Source of the DNA: an uncultured Rhodospirillaceae bacterium
GTDB taxonomy: Bacteria; Pseudomonadota; Alphaproteobacteria; CAAGCB01; CAG-977
DNA length: 26,929 bases
NCBI GenBank assembly: GCA_900550445.1
Contig: URSF01000031.1
Coordinates: 1-26,929, forward strand
Reading direction: 5' to 3'
Part shown: positions 1-7,433 of the stretch, piece after piece
Layout of the letters: every line of letters starts with the position of its first letter
Numbering within the stretch: the stretch's first letter is position 1
Position numbers and translations under genes: made by a program
The notes under the pieces: generated by a model
Database searches by the model: none
What the model saw: only the letters and a program-made list of their open reading frames with translations
Told to the model about the DNA's origin: nothing

Positions 1-15
1 GGGGGGGGGAGGGGG
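1..15. other. Poly-G run at the window edge
   Basis: The window opens with nine G, one A and five G. Nothing else in the first 165 bases resembles this. Such runs at a sequence end are usually a sequencing or assembly artefact (no-signal G calls), so these bases should not be treated as genomic without confirmation. Confidence 0.6.
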
Positions 16-101
16 CATATTTTTAACAAAACTGTAACATTTCACCGAAGGGTCGGTACGTTGACATTAATTGTAAAACGCTCTGCCGGCCGGATAAAAG
101 A

Positions 102-128
102 TTGACGGCGGCAGAATGATTTTATACC
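102..128 (+). promoter_or_regulatory. Possible promoter for apt
   Basis: A -35-like TTGACG at 102-107 is followed after 15 bases by TATACC at 123-128, about 40 bases before the apt start. The spacing is short and the -10 box imperfect. Another TTGACA at 61-66 has no -10 at a suitable distance. The rest of 16-165 shows no gene. Confidence 0.35.
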
Positions 129-165
129 TTTCAGATATATCGTTTTGTTTTTGTAAAGGTTTGCT

Positions 166-693
166 ATGACGCAAGAGTTTGATTTAACCGCTTATGTCCC
201 GACTTTTCCCGGTTTTCCGAAGGAAGGGGTTAATTTTTACGATATTACGGGGTTGTTTAAACGGCCCGAAATTTTTGCGCTGACCGTGCAGAAAATGACC
301 CGGTTAGTCGCGCAATATAATCCTGACCGGTTGTTTGCGATTGATTCTAAAGGATTTATTTTCGCTGCGCCCGTCGCCGCAAATTTAGGAATCGGTTTGT
401 CTTTGCTGCGCAAAGCGTCAAAACTGCCCGGAACGGTCGTGCGGTATTCGTATGCTTTGGAATACGGCACAGATGAAATGGAATGCCGCGTCGAAGATTT
501 CGATCCGTCCGACCGGCTGGTTGTCGTTGATGACGTTTTGGCTACCGGCGGGACGCTGGCGGCGGGGATCGCTTTGTTGAAACAGGTCGGCGGAAATGTT
601 GTCGGCGCCGTTACTTCAATGGAAATCGGCAATCTGAAAGGCCGCGAAAAAATCGACGTTCCTTTTTCCGCCATGCTTTATTTTCCTGAATAA
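166..693 (+). CDS. apt: Adenine phosphoribosyltransferase
   Basis: Cytosolic purine-salvage enzyme that joins adenine to PRPP to give AMP and pyrophosphate. The 175-residue length is normal for Apt. The PRPP-binding loop VVVDDVLATGGT lies at about residues 119-130, and the N-terminal stretch with FPGFPKEGVNFYDIT and the RKASKLPGT segment (about 82-90) are typical of Apt rather than of other type I phosphoribosyltransferases. The ATG at 166 has an AAAGG ribosome-binding site about 7 bases upstream. The gene is convergent with the MarR-type gene, with only one base between the stop codons and no visible hairpin terminator. Confidence 0.93.
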   Translation: MTQEFDLTAYVPTFPGFPKEGVNFYDITGLFKRPEIFALTVQKMTRLVAQYNPDRLFAIDSKGFIFAAPVAANLGIGLSLLRKASKLPGTVVRYSYALEYGTDEMECRVEDFDPSDRLVVVDDVLATGGTLAAGIALLKQVGGNVVGAVTSMEIGNLKGREKIDVPFSAMLYFPE

Positions 694-694
694 A

Positions 695-1078
695 TTAAAA
701 AGCGGCGCCGTCCGTTTGACTGAAAAGCGGATTTTTAACCGTTTTGGCTTTTTGCGCAATAACGTCGCCCAGCATTGAAACATAACGGGCGCCTTCTACC
801 GTGCGGAATAAATTGACGCTGCGTCGGTCGTTTTCGTCGGTCTGCCGGCGGATCAACCCTAATATGCTCAATTTGTCAATCGCGCGCGACACGGCGGGTT
901 TGGATATGTTCAACTCGGCCGCCAGCGCCCGGACGGTATGCGGTTCGGGCGTCAGGTAAACGCTTAACAGAATTGCGGTTTGGCGGGCCGATAAATCCGA
1001 AGCGTTGTCGTTACGCCGAACAATTTCAAACATCGTCTGACGCCAGAGCTCCAATCCCGTAAAACTGTCCAGACTCAT
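695..1078 (-). CDS. MarR-family transcriptional regulator
   Basis: A 127-residue winged-helix DNA-binding protein. Residues about 30-100 form the MarR fold: a helix with LSARQTAILLSVYL, the recognition helix region LNISKPAVSRAIDKL, and a wing with the family-typical DENDRRSVNLF. At 127 residues it is somewhat shorter than usual MarR proteins (about 140-150), mainly in the C-terminal dimerisation helix. It starts 3 bases after the pmbA stop, so it is probably co-transcribed as the last gene of the leftward unit membrane protein / pmbA / marR. Ligand and targets cannot be read from sequence. The family is clear; the role is unknown. Confidence 0.8.
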   Translation of the reverse strand: MSLDSFTGLELWRQTMFEIVRRNDNASDLSARQTAILLSVYLTPEPHTVRALAAELNISKPAVSRAIDKLSILGLIRRQTDENDRRSVNLFRTVEGARYVSMLGDVIAQKAKTVKNPLFSQTDGAAF

Positions 1079-1081
1079 GTT

Positions 1082-2428
1082 TTATTTCCCCGCTACGGAC
1101 AGGTTAAACAAACGAAGTGTCGGTGCATTGACGGCATAACGGTCGTCCAAGTCGTTGGCAGCCGCCATATTTTTGAACATGTTTTTTAAATTGCCGGCTA
1201 TCGTGATTTCGCTGACGGGAGTGGTTATTTGTCCGTTTTCAATCAGGAATCCAGACGCGCCGCGGCTGTAATCGCCGGTAATCATATCTATTCCCTGTCC
1301 GAACAGTTGGGTCAGGTACAATCCGTATTTTATATCCGCCATCAGCTCGGCCGGAGAAACCGTTCCGCCCGTCAAAGTCAGATTTGACGCCGACGGGTGC
1401 GGATTGGCGCCCAGTCCTCTGGCGGCATGACCGGTCGGGGGCAGGTTTAATTTTCTGGCCGCATGCAGATCCAACAGCCAAGAAGTCAGCACGCCGTTGT
1501 CGATCAATGCACGCCGCGCGCAGGGCAGACCTTCCGCATCGCAGGGGCGTGAAGCCGCGCCGCGTTTTTTATGCGGGTTTTCAATAATGCTTAACGCCGC
1601 GGGGAAAATTTCCTGTCCCATGCTGTCTTTTAAAAAAGAGGTTCCTCGCGCAATTCCGGCGCCGTTAATTGCGCCGGCAAACGTGCCGATCAGTCCTCTG
1701 GCCAGCCGGGGTTCCAAAATAACGTCCATTGTCCGGGAAGGGATTTTTTGCGGATTTAACCGCCTGACTGTCCGTTGTCCCGCGCTTTTGCCGATTTTTT
1801 CGCCGTCTTCCAAATCCGAAAAATAAACGGCCGAAGAATAATCATAATCGGTTTCTTTGTTGCCTTCCGCGTCGGCGGCAATAACGGAAACGGACACGGA
1901 AGCGGACGAGCGGTCGTATTCGCGTCTGAACCCCGTTGATGAAGCCATAATGACATGTGATTTTTCAACGCCGGCCGCGGCACCGTCGGATTGCGTTACG
2001 CCGGGGACGGACAAAGCGGCGTCTTCGGTTTTCAACGCCAGTTCCAACAGGTCGGCCGTTGTTTGTTCTGCCGGGTCGTATAAATCCAGATCCGGAAAGT
2101 CCGTTGTCTGCTGTTCGGGATCGGCCAGGCCGCAGAACGGATCTTCGGGAACGGCTTTGGCCATTTGGACGGCGCGCCGGGCCAGATCGCTCAACGTTTT
2201 TTTATCCAATACGCTGGAAGAAACGACTGCCGGCCGTTTGCCGCAGAAAACGCGCAGATCAACGCCCGCTGTTTCCGCATATTCCAGATTTTCCGTTTTT
2301 TGTAAACGGCATTCGGCACTGAGTGTCAGACTGTGCGCGCCGAAGGATTCCGCCGCGTCCGCGCCGGCTTTTCGGGCCTGTTCGATTAAAAAGTCGACTG
2401 CATTTGAAAGGCTGAGCATTTCTGTCAT
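1082..2428 (-). CDS. pmbA: PmbA/TldE-type metalloprotease subunit
   Basis: A 448-residue member of the TldD/PmbA (PF01523) family. In E. coli, TldD and TldE (PmbA) form a cytosolic heterodimer that degrades unfolded peptides, matures microcin B17 and degrades the CcdA antitoxin. Hallmarks here are the N-terminal domain with TAGVDLRVFCGKRPAVVSSS and the C-terminal PTGHAARGLGANPHPSASNL, GDYSRGASGFLIENG and ITIAGNLKNMFKNM. The HExxxH zinc motif of TldD is absent, as expected of the PmbA half. I place the start at the ATG at 2428, after an AGAAGAG ribosome-binding site, not at an in-frame ATG at 2539 whose extra 37 residues look non-native. The start is 4 bases past a TAA at 2433-2435 that ends the displaced reading frame of the upstream gene. 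No tldD is visible in the window. Confidence 0.9.
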   Translation of the reverse strand: MTEMLSLSNAVDFLIEQARKAGADAAESFGAHSLTLSAECRLQKTENLEYAETAGVDLRVFCGKRPAVVSSSVLDKKTLSDLARRAVQMAKAVPEDPFCGLADPEQQTTDFPDLDLYDPAEQTTADLLELALKTEDAALSVPGVTQSDGAAAGVEKSHVIMASSTGFRREYDRSSASVSVSVIAADAEGNKETDYDYSSAVYFSDLEDGEKIGKSAGQRTVRRLNPQKIPSRTMDVILEPRLARGLIGTFAGAINGAGIARGTSFLKDSMGQEIFPAALSIIENPHKKRGAASRPCDAEGLPCARRALIDNGVLTSWLLDLHAARKLNLPPTGHAARGLGANPHPSASNLTLTGGTVSPAELMADIKYGLYLTQLFGQGIDMITGDYSRGASGFLIENGQITTPVSEITIAGNLKNMFKNMAAANDLDDRYAVNAPTLRLFNLSVAGK

Positions 2429-2432
2429 CAAT

Positions 2433-2642
2433 TTATCTCTTCTGTTCACCGAACGGAAAAAAAACAGTTTGTTCCAGCATCTGGCTTTGTTTGGGCAGGA
2501 TAATGATCTTTCCGTTGGCTCTGTTGATTCTGGCGTCAAATCCGACTAAGATGTAGTTGTTTTTCTGAGCGCTGACAAGGGTAAACATTTCGCCGTTGAT
2601 CGACGTAACGTTTTGCCGCGAAATTTTAGCGGCGGCAATCCC
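2433..2642 (-). pseudogene. Displaced C-terminal part of the membrane protein gene (frame break)
   Basis: This frame carries about 69 protein-like residues (GIAAAKISRQNVTS ... FFPFGEQKR) and stops at 2433-2435, four bases before the pmbA ATG. It continues the membrane protein read from 3187 if one extra G is present in the run of five (C at 2640-2644 on the + strand). The in-frame tail (GLPPLKFRGKTLRRS...) is basic and low in structure, while the shifted frame has regular alternation of hydrophobic residues (YILVGFDARI, GKIIILP). The rejoined protein would have about 251 residues. The break could be a base-calling error, a true mutation or a phase-variable tract. Confidence 0.65.
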
Positions 2643-3187
2643 CCGCCGTAAAAAGCCGTTACGACCAGAATTAAAATAAAAGCCGCCGTTGTGAACATAT
2701 GCGCCAGCGAACTTTTCCGTGCTTTGAAATGCACGCCCAGAACACAGGCGTATAAAAAGACGATGTACAGACATTCCGACAAAAACTGCCCTGTTTTCAA
2801 AGCATGCACCAAAACGGCGCACAGATAAGCCGTAAAGCCCAGCGTCGTCAGCAGCGAAAAGAAATAACTGATTTTTTGCGACCGGCTGAGAATACTTTTC
2901 GGCGATTCTTCCGTATTCAGGGTTTTTTGCAAAACCAGCCCCGCCAGAACGGCCAGAAACAAAAAACACCCCATGCCGCAGATAATCCCCAGCGGAAATT
3001 CCATTAAAAACAGCGGCACTTTATATTCGATAAATCGTCCGGCCGTCATTGCAACGGATAAAATACAAGACAGACAGACGCCGAAAATAAAGATCAAAAA
3101 AGCGATATAAGTAAAAGAAAGCGGTATTTGCGACGTTTCCGTTCGTTCGTCGGCGGCCGTATTTTTTTTGTCGTTGAATAAAGCCAT
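2546..3187 (-). CDS. Multi-pass membrane protein of unknown function, frame broken near the 3' end
   Basis: I do not recognise the family. As it stands the frame encodes 213 residues. The first ~20 are hydrophilic and probably cytoplasmic. About five hydrophobic segments follow, near residues 24-47, 57-87, 106-130, 136-152 and 160-180. From residue 183 the sequence turns into a basic, non-membrane tail, and a more protein-like continuation lies in another frame. The likely intact product has about 182 + 69 residues and ends in a soluble domain just before pmbA. The ATG at 3187 follows a GAAGGA ribosome-binding site. It is the first gene of the leftward unit with pmbA and marR, and divergent from the GAF-HD-GYP gene. 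Confidence 0.6.
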   Translation of the reverse strand: MALFNDKKNTAADERTETSQIPLSFTYIAFLIFIFGVCLSCILSVAMTAGRFIEYKVPLFLMEFPLGIICGMGCFLFLAVLAGLVLQKTLNTEESPKSILSRSQKISYFFSLLTTLGFTAYLCAVLVHALKTGQFLSECLYIVFLYACVLGVHFKARKSSLAHMFTTAAFILILVVTAFYGGGLPPLKFRGKTLRRSTAKCLPLSALRKTTTS

Positions 3188-3316
3188 ACTTTTTCCTTCA
3201 TCAGAATAAAAAAATTTTTTTCATGCTACACCAAAAAAGGTTTCTCTTCTGTTAAATTTAAGTTACATACCCCTCTAACCGTTTGTTTTGCCGGGAAAAT
3301 ACAATCCGATAAGCTT

Positions 3317-3345
3317 TTGACTTTATTGCCCGGAAATGAGATAAT
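3317..3345 (+). promoter_or_regulatory. Sigma70-type promoter of the GAF-HD-GYP / rsmE unit
   Basis: TTGACT at 3317-3322 and GATAAT at 3340-3345 are separated by exactly 17 bases. Each box has one mismatch to the sigma70 consensus, making it one of the best promoters in the window. The predicted transcript start near 3352 leaves a leader of only about 18 bases, almost all ribosome-binding site (AAGGAAGAGG), before the ATG at 3370. Confidence 0.7.
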
Positions 3346-3369
3346 ATCTGAAACAAGGAAGAGGAAAAC

Positions 3370-5121
3370 ATGGTAAACGAACACGGAACCGATGAGACCG
3401 TTTCCTTGTCGGCAGAAGAATTGGATCGCCTTTTTAATATCGGGATCGCTCTTTCGGCCGAGCAGGATATGGACGTATTGCTGGAAAATATCCTGACCGC
3501 GGCAAAGGAATTCTGCAACGCGGAAGGGGGAACGCTGTACCTGATGGACCCGGCGCAAAATCAGCTGGTCTTTTCCATTCTGCATAATGACAAGCTGGGC
3601 ATAAAAATGGGCGGCACGTCCGAAAAAAAGGAAATTCCTTTCCCGCCTTTGTACCTGTACGACCCGGAAACCAACGAACCCAACTATTCCAACATATCGA
3701 CCTATGCCGCTTTGGCCGAAGAAATCGTCAACGTGCCCGACGCCTATGATTCAACGCGGTTTGATTTTTCGGGCACGCATAAATTCGATAAAAAATCGGG
3801 ATACAGGTCAAAATCGTTCTTAACCGTTCCTTTGAAAACCAGAACGGGGCAGGTCGTCGCCGTGTTGCAGCTGATTAACGCCTGCGCGCCGTCCGGAGAA
3901 ACGATCAGCTTTTCCAAATCAATGCAAAGATTGGTCGAAGCGCTGGCTTCCCACGCCGCCGTCGCGATTGACAACCAGCTGTTGCTGACGTCGCAGAAAA
4001 ACGTGCTGGAAGCTTTTTTGGAAGTAATCGCTCGCGCTATTGACGACAAGTCGCCTTATACCGGCGCGCACTGCCAGCGTGTGCCCGTCATCGCGCGCAT
4101 GATGGCGCTGGCCGCCGTGATGACGCAGGACGGCGTGTTCAAGGACTTTGAACTGTCCGATGACGAATGGTATGCTTTTCATCTGGCGTCCTGGTTGCAC
4201 GACTGCGGCAAAGTCACGACGCCCGAATATGTTCTGGATAAGGCGACAAAACTTGAAACCGTCAACAACCGTATTCATGAAATCCGCGCCAGATTTGAAA
4301 TTCTGCGCCGTGACGCGCATATTGACTATCTGAAAAAACGGCTGGCCGGAACGGAACCCAGAGAGGCTCTGTTGGCCGAATTCAATGCCCGTGTTAAAAA
4401 GCTTGAAGACGATTTCGCCTTTTTGGCAAAATCAAACATCGGATACGACGTTTTGTCCGATGAAGAAGTCAAACGGGTCCATGAAATCGCCAAACAGACA
4501 TATTATCGCTATTTTGATAAAACGCTCGGCCTGTCGTGGGACGAAACCGAACGGATCAAAGACAATATGCCGCCGAAAACAAATCCGCATGAACCATTGC
4601 TGGAAGATCGTCCGGATCATATCTTCGGCGGGTATAACCGCGGGGAAATTCATAATTTGTCCATTGCGCGGGGGACTCTGACGCCCGAAGAAGCCAAAAA
4701 AATTAACAGTCATATTGATATGACGATCGAAATGTTAAAAGCCATTCCGTTCCCGGCGCATATTAAAAATGTTGTCGAATATGCCGGCGGGCATCATGAA
4801 CATATGGACGGAACGGGCTTTCCAAACCGTTTGAAACGTTTTCAGATGTCCGTTCCGGCGCGTATTTTGGGACTGGCCGATGTGTTTGAAGCTTTGTCGT
4901 CCAGCGACAGACCGTATAAAAAAATCAAAAAGCTGTCGGAAATCGTCGCCATTATGTCTGGTATGGCAAAGGGCGGCCATATTGATCCCGATTTGTTTAA
5001 TTTGTTCTTGACTTCGGGCGTTTATCAGGAATATGCCGAACAATACATGAAAGAAAGCCAGATAGATCAGGTTGATATTCAACAGTATCTGGTTGAGGCA
5101 GAAACGCTTAAAGAGGAATAA
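3370..5121 (+). CDS. GAF and HD-GYP domain protein, probable cyclic-di-GMP phosphodiesterase
   Basis: A 583-residue cytosolic signalling protein. Residues about 15-205 form a GAF sensor domain (TLYLMDPAQNQLVFSILHND, SFLTVPLKTRTGQVVAVLQL). Residues about 212-560 form an HD-GYP phosphodiesterase domain, the family that breaks c-di-GMP down to pGpG or GMP. Metal-site motifs are present: H234, the H277-D278 pair in HDCGK, H475-H476-E477 in GGHHEHMDGTGFP, and D504 in LADVFEAL. The signature reads GFP instead of GYP, a conservative change. About 150 residues separate HDCGK from the next conserved helices (roughly 290-440), much longer than in a minimal HD-GYP domain; they are charged and helical with coiled-coil character. 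No membrane segment is seen. The rsmE ATG follows its stop directly, so the two are translationally coupled. Confidence 0.88.
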   Translation: MVNEHGTDETVSLSAEELDRLFNIGIALSAEQDMDVLLENILTAAKEFCNAEGGTLYLMDPAQNQLVFSILHNDKLGIKMGGTSEKKEIPFPPLYLYDPETNEPNYSNISTYAALAEEIVNVPDAYDSTRFDFSGTHKFDKKSGYRSKSFLTVPLKTRTGQVVAVLQLINACAPSGETISFSKSMQRLVEALASHAAVAIDNQLLLTSQKNVLEAFLEVIARAIDDKSPYTGAHCQRVPVIARMMALAAVMTQDGVFKDFELSDDEWYAFHLASWLHDCGKVTTPEYVLDKATKLETVNNRIHEIRARFEILRRDAHIDYLKKRLAGTEPREALLAEFNARVKKLEDDFAFLAKSNIGYDVLSDEEVKRVHEIAKQTYYRYFDKTLGLSWDETERIKDNMPPKTNPHEPLLEDRPDHIFGGYNRGEIHNLSIARGTLTPEEAKKINSHIDMTIEMLKAIPFPAHIKNVVEYAGGHHEHMDGTGFPNRLKRFQMSVPARILGLADVFEALSSSDRPYKKIKKLSEIVAIMSGMAKGGHIDPDLFNLFLTSGVYQEYAEQYMKESQIDQVDIQQYLVEAETLKEE

Positions 5122-5826
5122 ATGCAGATCCGTCTTTTTGTAAATCAGCCTTTGGCTGTCGGGGCGACCGTATGTCTGGCCGAAAGCCAGCTGCATTATC
5201 TGCGCAATGTTTTGCGCGCGGAACCGGGGGCGGAACTGTTTGTTTTTAACGGCCGCGACGGCGAATTTGCAGCCGTTCTGTCCGTATTGAACAAAAAGGA
5301 AGCGCAGATTCAGATCTGCCGCGTTCTGCGCGGCCAGCCGGAAAAACGCGATGTGCGTTTGTATTTTGCGCCGTTAAAGCGCGACCGGACGGAATTGGTT
5401 GTGGAAAAGGCGACCGAACTGGGCGTAACGAAAATCGTTCCCGTCATAACGCAATATACGTCCGTTAAGCGCGTTAATGTCGAACGTTTGCGCGCCGTTG
5501 CGACAGAAGCCTGCGAACAATGCCGCCGGCTGGACGTGCCGGAAATTTCTGAACCTGTCGCGCTGGCGGCTCTGTTAAACGAACAAAGCGCGGATAAACC
5601 GCTGCTGGTTCATTTGGACGAAACCGGCGCGGGACGAAAAGCGGGGCAGGTGTTTGACGGCTTGGATAAAGCGGCTTTTCTTGTCGGACCGGAAGGTGGT
5701 TTTTCAGATTCCGAACGCGCTTTAATCGCCCGGACGCCCCATACGGCCGGACTGGATCTGGGGGAACGAATTTTGCGGGCGGAAACGGCTGCGGTTGCTG
5801 CTTTGGCTTTGTTTATGTGCAGATAA
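5122..5826 (+). CDS. rsmE: 16S rRNA (uracil-1498-N3)-methyltransferase RsmE
   Basis: SPOUT-fold enzyme that methylates N3 of U1498 in 16S rRNA, using S-adenosylmethionine. The 234-residue length is normal. An N-terminal PUA-like RNA-binding part (about 1-70, with HYLRNVLRAEPG) precedes the catalytic part: VEKATELGVTKIVPVITQYT at about 94-113, the cofactor-knot LVGPEGGFSDSE at about 187-198, and LGERILRAETA at 213-223. The ATG abuts the stop of the HD-GYP gene, and the upstream GAGG (5113-5116) can serve as ribosome-binding site, so the two are expressed together. No functional link between them is known to me. Confidence 0.93.
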   Translation: MQIRLFVNQPLAVGATVCLAESQLHYLRNVLRAEPGAELFVFNGRDGEFAAVLSVLNKKEAQIQICRVLRGQPEKRDVRLYFAPLKRDRTELVVEKATELGVTKIVPVITQYTSVKRVNVERLRAVATEACEQCRRLDVPEISEPVALAALLNEQSADKPLLVHLDETGAGRKAGQVFDGLDKAAFLVGPEGGFSDSERALIARTPHTAGLDLGERILRAETAAVAALALFMCR

Positions 5827-5847
5827 TTTTGAAAGGCGGAAAACTTA

Positions 5848-6198
5848 ATGAAACACGATCATTACTGCTCTTGTCACGAACATACCCACGATACATGTTC
5901 CTGCGGACATCATCATTCGGACCACTGCGGCTGCGACCATGATCATTTGGAAGAGGGGGAAGATTATTCCGCGGTTTCCGCCATGTTCGGATTGGACGAC
6001 GACGTTCCCGGCGACGCGCTTTCTCTGCTGCAGATTGAAATGAACGAATGTGATGATTTAAGCGAACTGCTGGGGCTGGGCAGGAATCCGGACGTTGATG
6101 ACATATTAAACGAAGCGATTGCCGATTTGTCGCCGAAAAAGAAAAAAACGCTGATGAATCTGGCGGTTATTCTGCATGATTATCTGCCCGAAGAATGA
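5848..6198 (+). CDS. Small His/Cys-rich protein with three decapeptide metal-binding repeats
   Basis: A 116-residue protein of no family I recognise. The first 34 residues contain 11 His and 6 Cys. The cysteines form three CxC pairs (7/9, 17/19, 27/29) spaced exactly ten residues apart, so residues 5-34 are three tandem decapeptides of the form x-x-C-S/G-C followed by a His-rich half. This strongly suggests binding of a soft or borderline metal (zinc, nickel, copper). Residues 35-116 are acidic and helical (LLQIEMNECDDLSELLGLG, DDILNEAIADLS). No signal peptide is seen, so it is probably cytosolic. The ATG at 5848 follows AAAGGCGG, and it lies 21 bases after rsmE and 47 before a cation antiporter, probably in the same transcript. 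Metal storage or chaperoning is inference. Confidence 0.75.
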   Translation: MKHDHYCSCHEHTHDTCSCGHHHSDHCGCDHDHLEEGEDYSAVSAMFGLDDDVPGDALSLLQIEMNECDDLSELLGLGRNPDVDDILNEAIADLSPKKKKTLMNLAVILHDYLPEE

Positions 6199-6245
6199 AC
6201 GCCCGTCGGCGGTTTTTTTCCGACCTTTAACAGAAGGGATAAAAG

Positions 6246-7397
6246 ATGCTTGATGTTCATGTGTCTGCCGAATTAACAAATTTAATCGTGATGGCATCGA
6301 TTTTTATCGTATCGCTGATATCGCCGAAACTCAGCCTGCCCGTTGTCGTGATGGAGACATTATGCGGGGTGGTTCTGTCTTGTTTCGGGGTTCAGCCGCA
6401 GGAATGGATGTTGTTTTTTGCTTCTTTGGGCGGCGTGGTGATTACGTTTTTGGCCGGAACGGAAATGAATCCGCGTTCTTTTTGCAAAAACGCCGTGCCG
6501 AGCTTGATGATCGGGCTGTTTTCTTTCTTTGTGCCGTTTATATGCCTGTTTTTATACACGTACTATGTTTCGGGCTGGAATCCGAATGCGGCGTTGATCG
6601 CCGGGGTGGCGTTGTCCACAACGTCTTTGGGGGTTATTTATTCGATTTTGATGGAAACGGGCATGAATAAAACAAAGCTTGGAACCATTTTAATGTCGGC
6701 AACGTTTGTGACGGATATTACGACGGTTCTGGTTTTAAGTGTTTTATTCGTTAAACCGACGATGTACACGCTGCTTTTTTATGTCGTTTCCGGTATGGTT
6801 ATTTTCGGGGCATACAAATATTCGCAAAAATTGTTTCACAGCTCGTTTTATAAAAATAATCTGGCGGAAACCGAAGTAAAATATATTCTGTTTTTGCTGT
6901 TTATTTTTATTTATTTCGGCGAACTCGGGCACGGTCATGCCGTTTTGCCGGCGTTTGTTTTGGGCTTTTTAATGTCGGATTTTTTTGAAACAAGCGGTGA
7001 TACGGCAAACAGCGAAACGTCTGCAAACGACAGGCTGCGCAGCGGTGCATATTCCTTTATTACGCCGGTCTTTTTTATTGTCGGCGGGCTGAAGATATCC
7101 GTTCCGTTATTAATCGGTGCGGCGGGCGTATTCTTTATGCTGTTGCTGATACAGGCCTTTTCAAAGGTGGCCGGGGTTTATTTTTTGGCAAAAAAATATT
7201 TAAAAAAGGCGCCGATGTATTCAACGCTGCTGATGACGACCGGACTGACGTTCGGAACGATCGCGGCTTATTTCGGATTGGATTCCGGTATGATTGACGT
7301 GCGGCAGTATTCGGTGCTGATCGGCGTTATTATTGTTTCTGCCGTTGTGCCGACGATTATTGCACAGGTGTTTTTTAAACCGGATATGAATGATTAA
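6246..7397 (+). CDS. CPA2-family cation:proton antiporter
   Basis: A 383-residue integral membrane protein with about 11-12 hydrophobic segments, resembling the KefB/NapA-type (PF00999) sodium or potassium/proton exchangers. Family features are the early FLAGTEMNPRSFCKNAV, the GVALSTTSLGVIYSILMETGMNKTKLGTI discontinuous-helix region followed by ATFVTDITTVLVLS, which carries the conserved membrane Asp, and the late ITPVFFIVGGLKI. There is no C-terminal nucleotide-binding (RCK/TrkA-N) domain, which argues against full-length Kef. The ion cannot be decided by sight. The start follows an AGAAGGGAT ribosome-binding site. The stop codon abuts a strong two-way terminator. Confidence 0.85.
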   Translation: MLDVHVSAELTNLIVMASIFIVSLISPKLSLPVVVMETLCGVVLSCFGVQPQEWMLFFASLGGVVITFLAGTEMNPRSFCKNAVPSLMIGLFSFFVPFICLFLYTYYVSGWNPNAALIAGVALSTTSLGVIYSILMETGMNKTKLGTILMSATFVTDITTVLVLSVLFVKPTMYTLLFYVVSGMVIFGAYKYSQKLFHSSFYKNNLAETEVKYILFLLFIFIYFGELGHGHAVLPAFVLGFLMSDFFETSGDTANSETSANDRLRSGAYSFITPVFFIVGGLKISVPLLIGAAGVFFMLLLIQAFSKVAGVYFLAKKYLKKAPMYSTLLMTTGLTFGTIAAYFGLDSGMIDVRQYSVLIGVIIVSAVVPTIIAQVFFKPDMND

Positions 7398-7426
7398 AAA
7401 AGCCCCCTTGGGAAAAGGGGGCTTTT
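7398..7426. terminator. Bidirectional terminator between the antiporter and the lipoprotein operon
   Basis: A perfect 12-bp stem (7398-7409 with 7415-7426) with five GC pairs flanked by A and T runs and a five-base loop. U tracts follow the stem on both strands, so it can end the rightward antiporter transcript and the leftward lipoprotein transcript, whose last stop is at 7434. Confidence 0.9.
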
Positions 7427-7433
7427 AAAGTGA

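Noticed and set aside
21..38. CtrA-like TTAA-N7-GTAAC upstream of apt
   Set aside because: One mismatch in a very AT-rich stretch next to a likely artefactual end; not distinguishable from chance.
237..674. Long open frames antisense to apt and to many other genes
   Set aside because: They mirror the codon pattern of the real genes, lack ribosome-binding sites and show no recognisable protein features.
2429..2539. N-terminal extension of PmbA to an ATG at 2539
   Set aside because: The extra 37 residues are unlike the family, overlap the displaced frame of the upstream gene, and a good ribosome-binding site supports the ATG at 2428.
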